A stretch of 15,984 bases of DNA from DATEJJ01 sp039649115 (lineage in GTDB: Bacteria; Actinomycetota; Actinomycetes; Mycobacteriales; Micromonosporaceae): assembly GCA_039649115.1 (NCBI GenBank), contig JBBWZQ010000080.1:1-15984 (forward strand). The letters are read 5' to 3'. The first letter of the stretch is position 1; every line of letters begins with the position of its first letter. Positions 6,943 to 15,013 of this stretch are shown here, piece by piece. Below the pieces are notes generated by a model. The model saw only the letters and a list, made by a program, of their open reading frames with translations. It did not search any database and was not told where the DNA came from. The position numbers and the translations under genes are program-made.

Positions 6943-8319
6943 ATGACACATCGAACGCGCGCGCGGCGGCCGTTGCTGGCCGTCCTGGTGGGGCTGGCGT
7001 TGGCCGCCACCGCCGCCTGCAGCGGCGGCTCGGGCGGCGGCAGCCCGTCCGGCAAGACGCTGGTGATGTGGACCTTCAAACAGTCCCACGTCAAGGCACT
7101 GCAGAAGGTCGCGGAGGGATTCACCAAGGAGACCGGCATCTCGGTCACGGTCCAGGCGTACGGGCCGGACGACGTGTTCCTGACCAAGGTGCAGGCGGCG
7201 GCCAAGACCCATGACCTGCCCGACCTGCTGGAGGTACACACCAACGGAGACGACTTCACGTTCGGCGCCGCCGGACTGCTCACCGACCTGGCCAAGGACG
7301 TCGACAGCGGCTGGCTGGACAACTACCTCTCGCAGGTCCGCGTCGACGGCACCGTCACAGACCAGTACTACCAGCAGTCGTTGACGAAGGACTCCAAGAC
7401 GAAGGGCATCAAGCTGGGTCAGCGGTACAGCGTGCCGCTGACGATCGGCACCTTCGGCATCGTGTACGCCAACAAGCAGCGGCTCACCGCCGCCGGCATC
7501 ACCAGTGCCCCGACCACCTGGGACGACTTCGTGGCCGACCTGGCGAAGGTGAAGGCGAGCCAGCCGACCGGCGGCGGCATCAGCCTCGGCCTGAAGGCAC
7601 CGTCCACCGGGCTGGAATGGTTCATGCAGCCCATGGCGTACGGGCTACTCGGTCCCGACCGGTTCCGCGCCTTGTGGGGCAAGGACCACGCCACCAACTT
7701 CTCCGCACCTACCGGCACCCAGGTGCTGGAGACCTACGGCCAGGTCACCCCGTACTGGATGCCGGGTACGCAGAGCCTGGACATCGACGCGGCGGACCTG
7801 GCTTTCGCGCAGGGCAAGTCGACTTTCGACATCGGCGGTACGTTCACCCTGGCGTTCCTGGCACAGAACGGGTTCGACCCGGCCAACGTGCTGACGTTCC
7901 CGATACCCGCACCGGCCAACGGCGCCATCAAGGACCTGAGCCTGGCGCCGTTCACCCTGACCGGCACATCAGTCTCGGCGACCACCAAGAACCGGGCGGG
8001 CGCGCTCCAGTGGCTCAGGTACCTGGCCAAGGCGGACGCATCGGCCACCTTCGCCAAGGCGGCGCTGGACATCCCGCCGACCAACCTGGGCGCCGACCCG
8101 AACGCCGCGGTCGGCCCCGTGCTGGGCGCCATGATCAACTCCTTTGGCTCCGGTCCCTCGGCATACAACCCGGGTGACACCACGTACCGGCCGCAGGCGT
8201 ACAACTCGGGTGACGTCGGCTCGGTGCTGATGAACTACACGCCGCTGAAGACGCAGAGCGCCGCGCAGACCGGCGCCGCGTTGACCAAACTCATCAACTC
8301 GTACTGGGCCAAGCAGTAA
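6943..8319 (+). CDS. ABC transporter sugar-binding lipoprotein (CUT1, family 1)
   Basis: Extracellular solute-binding protein of 458 residues that captures an oligosaccharide and delivers it to the two permeases encoded next. The N terminus is a lipoprotein signal: a basic start (THRTRARR), a hydrophobic core, and a lipobox ending ATAAC with C26 as the lipidated residue, followed by a Ser/Gly linker. The body is typical of family 1 binding proteins: VMWTFKQSHVKALQKVAEGF, DLPDLLEVHTNGDDF, YSVPLTIGTFGIVYANKQRL, TTWDDFVADLAKVK and a late KNRAGALQWLRYLAK. ATG 6943 is preferred over in-frame ATG 6904, which lies in a leader hairpin just after the predicted transcription start. A GAAGG at 6926-6930 is 12 bases upstream; GTG 6940, nine bases from it, is an alternative. 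The stop overlaps the next start (TAATG). Control is by the divergent operator. Sugar specificity cannot be read from sequence. Confidence 0.9.
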   Translation: MTHRTRARRPLLAVLVGLALAATAACSGGSGGGSPSGKTLVMWTFKQSHVKALQKVAEGFTKETGISVTVQAYGPDDVFLTKVQAAAKTHDLPDLLEVHTNGDDFTFGAAGLLTDLAKDVDSGWLDNYLSQVRVDGTVTDQYYQQSLTKDSKTKGIKLGQRYSVPLTIGTFGIVYANKQRLTAAGITSAPTTWDDFVADLAKVKASQPTGGGISLGLKAPSTGLEWFMQPMAYGLLGPDRFRALWGKDHATNFSAPTGTQVLETYGQVTPYWMPGTQSLDIDAADLAFAQGKSTFDIGGTFTLAFLAQNGFDPANVLTFPIPAPANGAIKDLSLAPFTLTGTSVSATTKNRAGALQWLRYLAKADASATFAKAALDIPPTNLGADPNAAVGPVLGAMINSFGSGPSAYNPGDTTYRPQAYNSGDVGSVLMNYTPLKTQSAAQTGAALTKLINSYWAKQ

Positions 8320-9287
8320 TGGCGGTATCCACCATCGTGAAAGGCCCGTCGCCGACCCGGCGGGCCCCGAGCCGCCGCCGCAGGAGCAGGTACCGCGGCT
8401 CGGAGGTGGCCTGGGGCGTCGCCTTCGTGGCCCCGGCGATCCTCCTGTTCGCGGTGATGGGCGTCTACACCATCGGGTACGGGTTCGCGCTCAGCTTCGC
8501 CAGCTGGAACGGCTTCACGCCGCACTGGACCTGGGTCGGCTTGCGGAACTACACCGGCTTGCTGTGGAACGACCCCGCCTACGCGCCGATCGTGCACCAG
8601 GCCGCGCTCAACACGCTGTGGGTGATGATCGCGGTACCCGTCCTGACCGTCCTGGCCAGCTTCCCGCTGGCGCTGCTGCTCAACTCGGCGCGGCGCTTTG
8701 CGGCTGTGCTGCGCTCGGTGTATTTCCTGCCCTACGTGACCAGCGGCATCGCCCTGTACTTCGCGTGGCAGTATGTGCTGCAGCCGGACGGCGCGATCAA
8801 CCTGCTGCTGCGCTCGGTCGGCCTGGGCAGCCTCCAGCAACCGCAGGGCTTCCTGGGCAACCCGTCGACCGCGCTGCCCACCCTCATCGTGATCACCGTG
8901 TGGTCGGCGGTACCGGTGTCCATGCTGTTGTATCTGGCCGGCCTCCAATCGGTGGACACGACGCTGTTGGAGGCGGCGCAGATCGACGGCGCCGGTTGGT
9001 GGCGGATCACGCGGAGTGTCCTCTGGCCGCTGCTCAAGCCGATCACGGCGATCATCGTGCTGCTCGGCCTGCGGGATTCGTTGCAGGGGTTCCAGACGTT
9101 TCTGATCATGACGAACGGCGGGCCCGGCAACCACACCAACGTCCTGGGCCTGGAGACGTACCGGTTGGCTTTCCTGTCCCACCTCGATACGACCCTCGGG
9201 TTGTCCAGCGCGCTGGGCTGGATGCTGTTCCTCGCCGCGGTGATCCTCGCCGCGGTGAACCTGCGCGTCATGCGGAGGGTCACGTGA
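8319..9287 (+). CDS. ABC sugar transporter permease, MalF type
   Basis: Inner-membrane permease of 322 residues. A basic N terminus (residues 14-26 rich in Arg) precedes six likely membrane segments at about 30-55, 95-122, 133-155, 188-208, 242-264 and 295-315. The EAA loop that docks the ATPase is clear at 218-237 (EAAQIDGAGWWRITRSVLWP). The sequence YFLPYVTSGIALYFAWQYVL is typical of MalF/UgpA-like subunits. Its ATG overlaps the stop of the binding-protein gene in TAATG and its own stop overlaps the next start in GTGA, so the three genes are translationally coupled. It should form a heterodimer with the following permease. Confidence 0.93.
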   Translation: MAVSTIVKGPSPTRRAPSRRRRSRYRGSEVAWGVAFVAPAILLFAVMGVYTIGYGFALSFASWNGFTPHWTWVGLRNYTGLLWNDPAYAPIVHQAALNTLWVMIAVPVLTVLASFPLALLLNSARRFAAVLRSVYFLPYVTSGIALYFAWQYVLQPDGAINLLLRSVGLGSLQQPQGFLGNPSTALPTLIVITVWSAVPVSMLLYLAGLQSVDTTLLEAAQIDGAGWWRITRSVLWPLLKPITAIIVLLGLRDSLQGFQTFLIMTNGGPGNHTNVLGLETYRLAFLSHLDTTLGLSSALGWMLFLAAVILAAVNLRVMRRVT

Positions 9288-10120
9288 GTGCCGCGACGGC
9301 GCGGACCATCCTGGCCCGCGCCGCGGTCGGCGCGCTGCTGGTGCTGTACGCGGCGATCAGCCTGTACCCGTTCCTGTGGATGGTGTCCGCCGCGTTCAAG
9401 GACCAGTTCGAGGTGGTGGCCGGTGGGCACCTGATCCCGCACCACCCGACCCTGCACACCCTCGCCCAGACCTGGACCGAACTGCACTTCTTCGACTACT
9501 TCCTGAACAGCCTGAAGGTCACCGGGTTGACCGCGCTCCTGGTGCTGGTGGTCTATTCGGCGGCCGGGTACGCGTTTTCGGTACTCCGGTTCCCGGCGCG
9601 GAAGGCGCTGTACCGGATGTTCATGGCGCTGCTGTTCGTGCCCGCGGTGACCGTGCTGCTGCCCATCGTGCTGCTGGAGGACAAGCTGGGGCTGCTGGGC
9701 AGCCACTGGGGCCTGATCCTGCCGTTCGTGAACGGCTCGGCGCCGCTGTCGATCCTCCTGTTGACCAACGCGTTCGATGCCATCCCCGGTGAACTGCGCG
9801 AGGCGGCACGCGTCGACGGCGGCAGCGAACTGCGCATCTTCACGACCATCTACCTGCCGCTGTCGCGACCGGTACTGGTCACCGTCGCGCTGCTGACCGC
9901 GATCCCCACCTGGAACGAGTACCTGCTCACCCGGGTCTCGCTCAACGACCCGGGTTCCTTCACCCTGCCCATCGCGCTGCAGAACCTGCAGTCGGACACG
10001 GTGCTGCACTACAACGTGCTGATGGCCGGCGCGCTGATCGTGGTGGTACCGGTGATTGTTCTGTTCGTCTCGGCGCAGCGGTATTTCGTCAACGGCTTGA
10101 TGGGGGCGGTCAAAGCGTGA
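9284..10120 (+). CDS. ABC sugar transporter permease, MalG type
   Basis: Second inner-membrane permease, 278 residues, partner of the preceding MalF-type subunit. It begins with a membrane segment (about 12-35), then LYPFLWMVSAAFKD, a standard MalG-like opening. Further segments lie at about 75-100, 112-131, 141-162, 196-212 and 246-264. The EAA loop reads EAARVDGGSELRIFTTIYLP (173-192) and is followed by the family motif PTWNEYLL (208-215). GTG 9284 is the start: it overlaps the upstream stop as GTGA and has GGAGGG at 9274-9279. No ATPase gene follows; such actinobacterial systems usually share an MsiK-type ATPase encoded elsewhere. Confidence 0.93.
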   Translation: MSAATARTILARAAVGALLVLYAAISLYPFLWMVSAAFKDQFEVVAGGHLIPHHPTLHTLAQTWTELHFFDYFLNSLKVTGLTALLVLVVYSAAGYAFSVLRFPARKALYRMFMALLFVPAVTVLLPIVLLEDKLGLLGSHWGLILPFVNGSAPLSILLLTNAFDAIPGELREAARVDGGSELRIFTTIYLPLSRPVLVTVALLTAIPTWNEYLLTRVSLNDPGSFTLPIALQNLQSDTVLHYNVLMAGALIVVVPVIVLFVSAQRYFVNGLMGAVKA

Positions 10121-10995
10121 GCGCGGTGCTGGTCACGGGTGCCGCTGGGGGCATCGGCCAATTCGTGGTGGCCGAGCTGGTCGACTCCGGCCTGACGGTC
10201 CTCACGGCCGACCGGGTGCACCGGGACGCCCCAGGGGTGGCCGGGCGTCTCGTCGGTGACCTGCGCGACCCCGCGTTCGTCACCGAGTGCCTCACCGGTC
10301 CGGTGGCCGCGGCGGCGGGTGGGGTGGAGGCGGTGGTGCACCTGGCCGCGATACCGGCACCGGGCATCGTGCGCGAGCACGAGACTCTGCTGTTCAACGC
10401 GGCACCGGCGTACCTGGTGCTGACCGAAGCCGGGCGGCACGGCGTGCGGCGGATCGTCGCCTCCTCCAGCTTCTCCGCGGTGGGCCTGGCGTGGGCGGAC
10501 CGCGACCTGTCACCGCACTACGTACCGGTCGATGAGCGGCATCCACGGCTGACCGTCGACTCGTACGGCCTGTCGATGAGCGTCACCGAGGAGATCGCGG
10601 CATTCACCACCCGCCGGTTCGGCGTGTCCACGGTGTGCCTGCGGCTCCCGTTCGTCGGCACGGGCGAGCGCCTGCGCAACCGGCTCGACGAGGTGCATCG
10701 CGACGCGGCCGGCAACCGGCGCGAGCTGTGGGCGTGGGTGGACACCCGGGACGTCGCGCGGGCGGTGCACACCGCGCTGACCGCCGACCTGACCGGGCAC
10801 CACGTGCTCAACATCGCGGCGACCGACACCGCGGCCATCGAGCCGACCCGGGAGTTGCTCGGCCGGTTCCACCCCACCGCCGCGGTACGGGCCGACCTCG
10901 CCGACCACGAAAGCCTGATAGACGCCCGGCTGGCCGACACCGTGCTCGGCTTCACCCCCAAGTACGGCTGGCGGCAGGATCCGCCGGCTCGATAG
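10117..10995 (+). CDS. Extended SDR, NAD(P)-dependent epimerase/dehydrogenase-like
   Basis: A 292-residue Rossmann-fold protein of the extended short-chain dehydrogenase family, distantly like uronate dehydrogenases and sugar epimerases. Visible: the nucleotide loop TGAAGGIG (7-14), an acidic residue at D32 that favours NAD, VVHLAAIP (73-80), the Ser of the catalytic triad in ASSSFSAVG (115-123), and Y150 in DSYGLSM. The catalytic Lys expected four residues after Tyr is Met154 (YGLSM instead of YGxSK; codon ATG rather than AAG/AAA). Loss of this Lys normally cripples catalysis, so the enzyme may be inactive, use another residue, or have a binding role. Alternatively a single base differs here. 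It is coupled to the MalG gene by a GTGA overlap. An oxidoreductase on a sugar or sugar acid released by this pathway is the likely ancestral role. Confidence 0.8.
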   Translation: MSAVLVTGAAGGIGQFVVAELVDSGLTVLTADRVHRDAPGVAGRLVGDLRDPAFVTECLTGPVAAAAGGVEAVVHLAAIPAPGIVREHETLLFNAAPAYLVLTEAGRHGVRRIVASSSFSAVGLAWADRDLSPHYVPVDERHPRLTVDSYGLSMSVTEEIAAFTTRRFGVSTVCLRLPFVGTGERLRNRLDEVHRDAAGNRRELWAWVDTRDVARAVHTALTADLTGHHVLNIAATDTAAIEPTRELLGRFHPTAAVRADLADHESLIDARLADTVLGFTPKYGWRQDPPAR

Positions 10996-11023
10996 CGGAA
11001 GCGGACGATCCCGGAGGCACCTC

Positions 11024-14000
11024 ATGACCACCCGCACGCGTCCCGGAAGCAAGCGCTGGTCCCTGGCCGGGCCGGTCCTGCTGTTCCTCACCGCACTCGT
11101 CATTCCCACCCATGCCGCGCACGGCGCGGCGGGCTCCGGGCCGGTCGCGTATCCCCGCGGAGTCGGCGCGGACCTCGGTCCGGACGCGGTCACGCTCGGC
11201 GCGGCGGTACGCGCCGGGGACAGCCCATCGGGGCTGCGCACGGGAACGCTGGACGGCCGGACGTACTGGCAGACGCAGGTTGCCGCGGGCACCAGTTATG
11301 TCGGCATCACCGCCGACGCCGGCTACGCCGCAAGCGTGGCAACACAGTCCATCGTGGTCATGGTCACCTACTACGACACCGGCACCGGACAGTTGACGCT
11401 GCGCACCGCGTCCGGCGACACGAAGCCGGTCGTCGACCTCACCGGCACGAACGCCTGGCGACTGGCGGCGGTCGAGCTCGCCGGCGGAACCCTCGCGTCC
11501 GGTGGCGGTGCCGAAATACGCCTCGCCGCAGACACCGGCGGCACCGCGTCCGACATCACCATCGCCCAGGTCCGGATCACCACAGCCGGTCCGCAGGCCA
11601 CCCTCGGCGCCAACGAGACCGACACCGGCATCAGTCCCCACGCCGGCGACAACCCCGCCGGTCTCGTCACGGGTACGATCGCCGGCCGCGGCTACTGGCA
11701 GACCAACGCCGCCGCGCCGGCACCGGCGACCAACTATCTGTACATGAACGTCGCGGATGGCTATGCATACGACACCGGCGACATCGTGCTCGTCAGCGTG
11801 GACTATTTCGACGCGGGCAACGGCAGGCTCTTCCTCCACTACGACTCGCCCGGCGACCAGCTGGTGGACGAGTTCAAGCCGTCGCAGGTCGTGTCCTACG
11901 GGGACAGTCAGGCGTGGCGGACGCAGGACTTCGTCCTCGACGACGCCATCCTGACCAACCGCACCAACGGCTCGGACTTCCGCATCACCCACGACGGCTC
12001 CCCGGTCGAGCTCAAGGTGGCCGCGGTGCGGGTGACCGTCATTCCGCGCCACCTCGACGCCAAGGCCGGCCTGCGCGACCTCGCCGCCACGGCTGAGCTC
12101 GCCCGCTACGCGGCACGCGAAGGTACCCGCGACGGGCAGTACCCGCCGGGATCGAAGGCGGCATTCGGGGCGACCATCGACCAGGCGCAGGCCGTCCTCG
12201 ACGACCCCTCGGCGACCGAAGCGCAGATTGCCGCGGCACTGAGGACGTTGTACGACGCCTACCAAGCGTTCCGCGCCTCGGCCGTCGACACCGACCTGGC
12301 CCACCGTGGCGTCCTCACCGCCAGCAGCACCGCCCATGGTTCGAACCCTGCCGCGGCCAACGACGGTGACCCGGCAACGGCCTGGACGAGCGGGAACGGC
12401 GGCGGCGGCGAGTGGCTGCAAGCCGACCTCGGCACCCCGCGCCCCGTGAACGACGTGCTGGTGCGGTGGGGCCACTCCTACGCCCCCGACTACTCCGTCG
12501 AGCTCTCCCTTGACGGCAATACCTACACGGCCGTCGGGCGTGCCGGAGCGCCGGGAGACAACAGCTCGTCGCGCACCCGGTTCCCGACCGCCACCGCACG
12601 CTACGTCCGGCTCGCGCTCGCCGGCTACGCCGCCGGATCCACCAGCTTCGACCTGACCGAGTTCCAGGTACGCGACCAGCGTGCCGTCGAACCGAAGCCA
12701 GCGCTCGTCAAGACGAGGTATCCGACCGCGGATGCGGTGGTGGCCGACTTCGACGCCGGCACCTACGGTGTCGACCCGACGGGAGCGCAGGACTCCACCA
12801 AGGCCATCCAGGCTGCCCTCTACGACTGCTACGACTCCGGCGGCGGGACGGTCTGGCTGCCGGTCGGCACCTACCGCGTCACCGCAACGATCGAGGTTCC
12901 GGCCTTCTGCACCCTCCGCGGCGACCGCCGCGATCCCGACCAGGGCCATGGCACCTACGGCACCGTGGTGAGTGCGGACCTCGCCGCCGGCGACAACGGT
13001 CCCGTGCTGTTCCGGATCGGCGGCAGCGCCGGCGTCATGGGTGTCACCACCTACTATCCGCGGCAGAACGCGACCGCCCCGGTGCCGTACAACGACACGT
13101 TCGAGATCACCGGCAGCGCCTGGGCCAGCGACGAGAACTACATGATGAGTACGGTGTCGGATGTCACCATGCTCAATTCCTACCGCGGCATCGGTATCAG
13201 CACCATGCGCGACGAGCGGGGGCGCCCGCCGGCCATCGGGCAGACCCACGAGTCGGCGACCGTTCGCAACGTCAAGGGAACCGCGCTGCTGGAAGGTGTC
13301 GAAGCATACAACGGAGCGGACGTCGGCACCTGGGAGAACGTCAGGCTGAGCAACGCCTACTGGGCCGAGGCTCCGGCCGCGTACCACCCACCCCAACGGA
13401 CCGCACTTGACGCGTGGACCCGTGCGCACGGTACCGGCTTTGTCCTCGGTGACCTGGAGTGGGACCAGTTCTCCGGCCTGTACGCGGCGGACTACCACAT
13501 CGGAATCCACGTCGTGCCTGGGCAGCGGGCCGACTTCACCGGAGTCTTCCAGCAGACGCAGATCCTCCGGACCGACACCGCCCTGCGCGTCGACCAGTTC
13601 GACGCGCGGTGGGGACTGTCGCTCGCGGCGAGCGACCTGGAAGGCAGCCAGGCCGCGGTGGAGAACAACGCGGCCGGATACGTCAAGGTCACCGGCACGA
13701 AACTCGTGGGCGGCGTCAGCGGAACCGTGTACCAGCTCGCCGGGACCGCACCCATCGACCATCAGGAACCCGCCATCGTCAAGCCGACCCGCAACGTCCT
13801 CTACGACGTGACCAGGAACCCGTACAACACACCTCGGGGCAATGGCTACACTCCTTCGCGGGACGCGACGGAGGGCATCCAGCGCGCTCTCAACCAGGCA
13901 CAGCACGACGGCGGCGGCGTGGTCTACCTCCCAGCGGGCTGGTACCGGCTCGACGGGCGTCTGGCCGTCCCGGCGGGCGTGGAGTTGCGCGGTGCGTCGC

Positions 14001-14986
14001 CGGTTCCGAACCGGGACGAGGACGGGCGCAGCGGTGGCACGGTGCTGATGTCCTACGCCGGCCGCGGCACCGCCAACCCGGACGCGGACCAGGCTGCCAT
14101 CACCCTTCGCGGCGACCGGTCCGGGGTGACCGGTCTGCGCGTCTTCTACCCGGAGAACAATCCAGCGGCGCCGGGCGGCCTCGTCCCCTACCCCTACGCC
14201 ATCCGCGGCCACGGCACCGGAACCTACGTCGTCAACGTCGGTCTGCCCAACGCGTGGAATGCCGTCGACATGGCCACATACCACAACGACCACTTCCTGG
14301 TACGGAAGGTCGACGGCACGTTCGTGCGGCACGGCATATCGGTCGGGACGAGCGACGGCGGGCGGATCGAGGGGGTGCTGACCAACGGCAACACGTTTGT
14401 CCGTACCGGCTTCTACCTGCCGAACTGGGTACTCGGGGCGAACCTCTTCCCGCAGGTGATCGATGGTTACACGCGCCAGTACGCCGATCTGATCACGGTC
14501 GATGGCGCACACCGGCTGACGATCCTGGACGTGTTCGGCTACGGCCTGCACAACGGGCTCATCGTGAACTCCGGTGACGTCCGCGTCTTCAATCAGGGCA
14601 CGGACAACCTCGGGACGGACGGCTACACCGTCAAGGTTTCCGGCGGAAACGTCACGGTTGTCAACCTGATGCGCTACAACGGCGCCACCAGCACGGGACG
14701 GGTGAGGCTGCATAATGTGATGGTCATCAATATAATCGAACACGGCATCACCGCGTCCGCCTCTCCCGCCGTGGCCGGCACGGTCGGGCTGGCGGGCAAC
14801 GAGACGCGGCCCGGCGCCTACGAGCAGGGCAGCCAGGTGACCGTATCGGCCAAGGCCACGTCCGGTTACCGCTTCGTGGATTGGACGGCCGGCGGGACCG
14901 AGTTGTCCACTGCCGCCCGGTACACCTTCACGGTCACCGGCGACGAGACGTTGACCGCCAACTTCACACCGGTTCGGACCGGCTGA
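11024..14986 (+). CDS. Large secreted beta-helix (pectate-lyase-3/GH55-like) multidomain protein
   Basis: A 1320-residue exported protein, probably a polysaccharide-active enzyme. Order of parts: signal peptide at 1-36 (hydrophobic core GPVLLFLTALVIPTHA); two homologous modules of about 145 residues (about 42-190 and 193-340) sharing GD(S/N)P(S/A)GL, TGT, GRxYWQT and YxDxGxGxLxL patterns; a helical FIVAR-like spacer (about 340-418, YPPGSKAAF); an F5/8 type C (discoidin) carbohydrate-binding domain (about 423-548); a first right-handed beta-helix (about 563-915) opening DFDAGTYGVDPTGAQDSTKA with GGGTVWLPVGTYRV; a second (about 924-1240) with GGGVVYLPAGWYRL; and a C-terminal bacterial-repeat domain (about 1246-1318) ending with a DWTAGG strand and LTANF. 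Two successive pectate-lyase-3 helices recall GH55 glucanases, but I could not place a catalytic residue. The start has GGAGG (11013-11017) six bases upstream. It lies 28 bases after the SDR gene, so is probably in the same operon. Confidence 0.82.
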   Translation: MTTRTRPGSKRWSLAGPVLLFLTALVIPTHAAHGAAGSGPVAYPRGVGADLGPDAVTLGAAVRAGDSPSGLRTGTLDGRTYWQTQVAAGTSYVGITADAGYAASVATQSIVVMVTYYDTGTGQLTLRTASGDTKPVVDLTGTNAWRLAAVELAGGTLASGGGAEIRLAADTGGTASDITIAQVRITTAGPQATLGANETDTGISPHAGDNPAGLVTGTIAGRGYWQTNAAAPAPATNYLYMNVADGYAYDTGDIVLVSVDYFDAGNGRLFLHYDSPGDQLVDEFKPSQVVSYGDSQAWRTQDFVLDDAILTNRTNGSDFRITHDGSPVELKVAAVRVTVIPRHLDAKAGLRDLAATAELARYAAREGTRDGQYPPGSKAAFGATIDQAQAVLDDPSATEAQIAAALRTLYDAYQAFRASAVDTDLAHRGVLTASSTAHGSNPAAANDGDPATAWTSGNGGGGEWLQADLGTPRPVNDVLVRWGHSYAPDYSVELSLDGNTYTAVGRAGAPGDNSSSRTRFPTATARYVRLALAGYAAGSTSFDLTEFQVRDQRAVEPKPALVKTRYPTADAVVADFDAGTYGVDPTGAQDSTKAIQAALYDCYDSGGGTVWLPVGTYRVTATIEVPAFCTLRGDRRDPDQGHGTYGTVVSADLAAGDNGPVLFRIGGSAGVMGVTTYYPRQNATAPVPYNDTFEITGSAWASDENYMMSTVSDVTMLNSYRGIGISTMRDERGRPPAIGQTHESATVRNVKGTALLEGVEAYNGADVGTWENVRLSNAYWAEAPAAYHPPQRTALDAWTRAHGTGFVLGDLEWDQFSGLYAADYHIGIHVVPGQRADFTGVFQQTQILRTDTALRVDQFDARWGLSLAASDLEGSQAAVENNAAGYVKVTGTKLVGGVSGTVYQLAGTAPIDHQEPAIVKPTRNVLYDVTRNPYNTPRGNGYTPSRDATEGIQRALNQAQHDGGGVVYLPAGWYRLDGRLAVPAGVELRGASPVPNRDEDGRSGGTVLMSYAGRGTANPDADQAAITLRGDRSGVTGLRVFYPENNPAAPGGLVPYPYAIRGHGTGTYVVNVGLPNAWNAVDMATYHNDHFLVRKVDGTFVRHGISVGTSDGGRIEGVLTNGNTFVRTGFYLPNWVLGANLFPQVIDGYTRQYADLITVDGAHRLTILDVFGYGLHNGLIVNSGDVRVFNQGTDNLGTDGYTVKVSGGNVTVVNLMRYNGATSTGRVRLHNVMVINIIEHGITASASPAVAGTVGLAGNETRPGAYEQGSQVTVSAKATSGYRFVDWTAGGTELSTAARYTFTVTGDETLTANFTPVRTG

Positions 14987-15013
14987 TCTGTCCCCAGAAG
15001 GGTGGATGGCATT

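Noticed and set aside
5500..7239. Longer version of the dehydratase starting at 7239
   Set aside because: The extension would run through the divergent promoter and the binding-protein signal peptide, and reads as low-complexity sequence.
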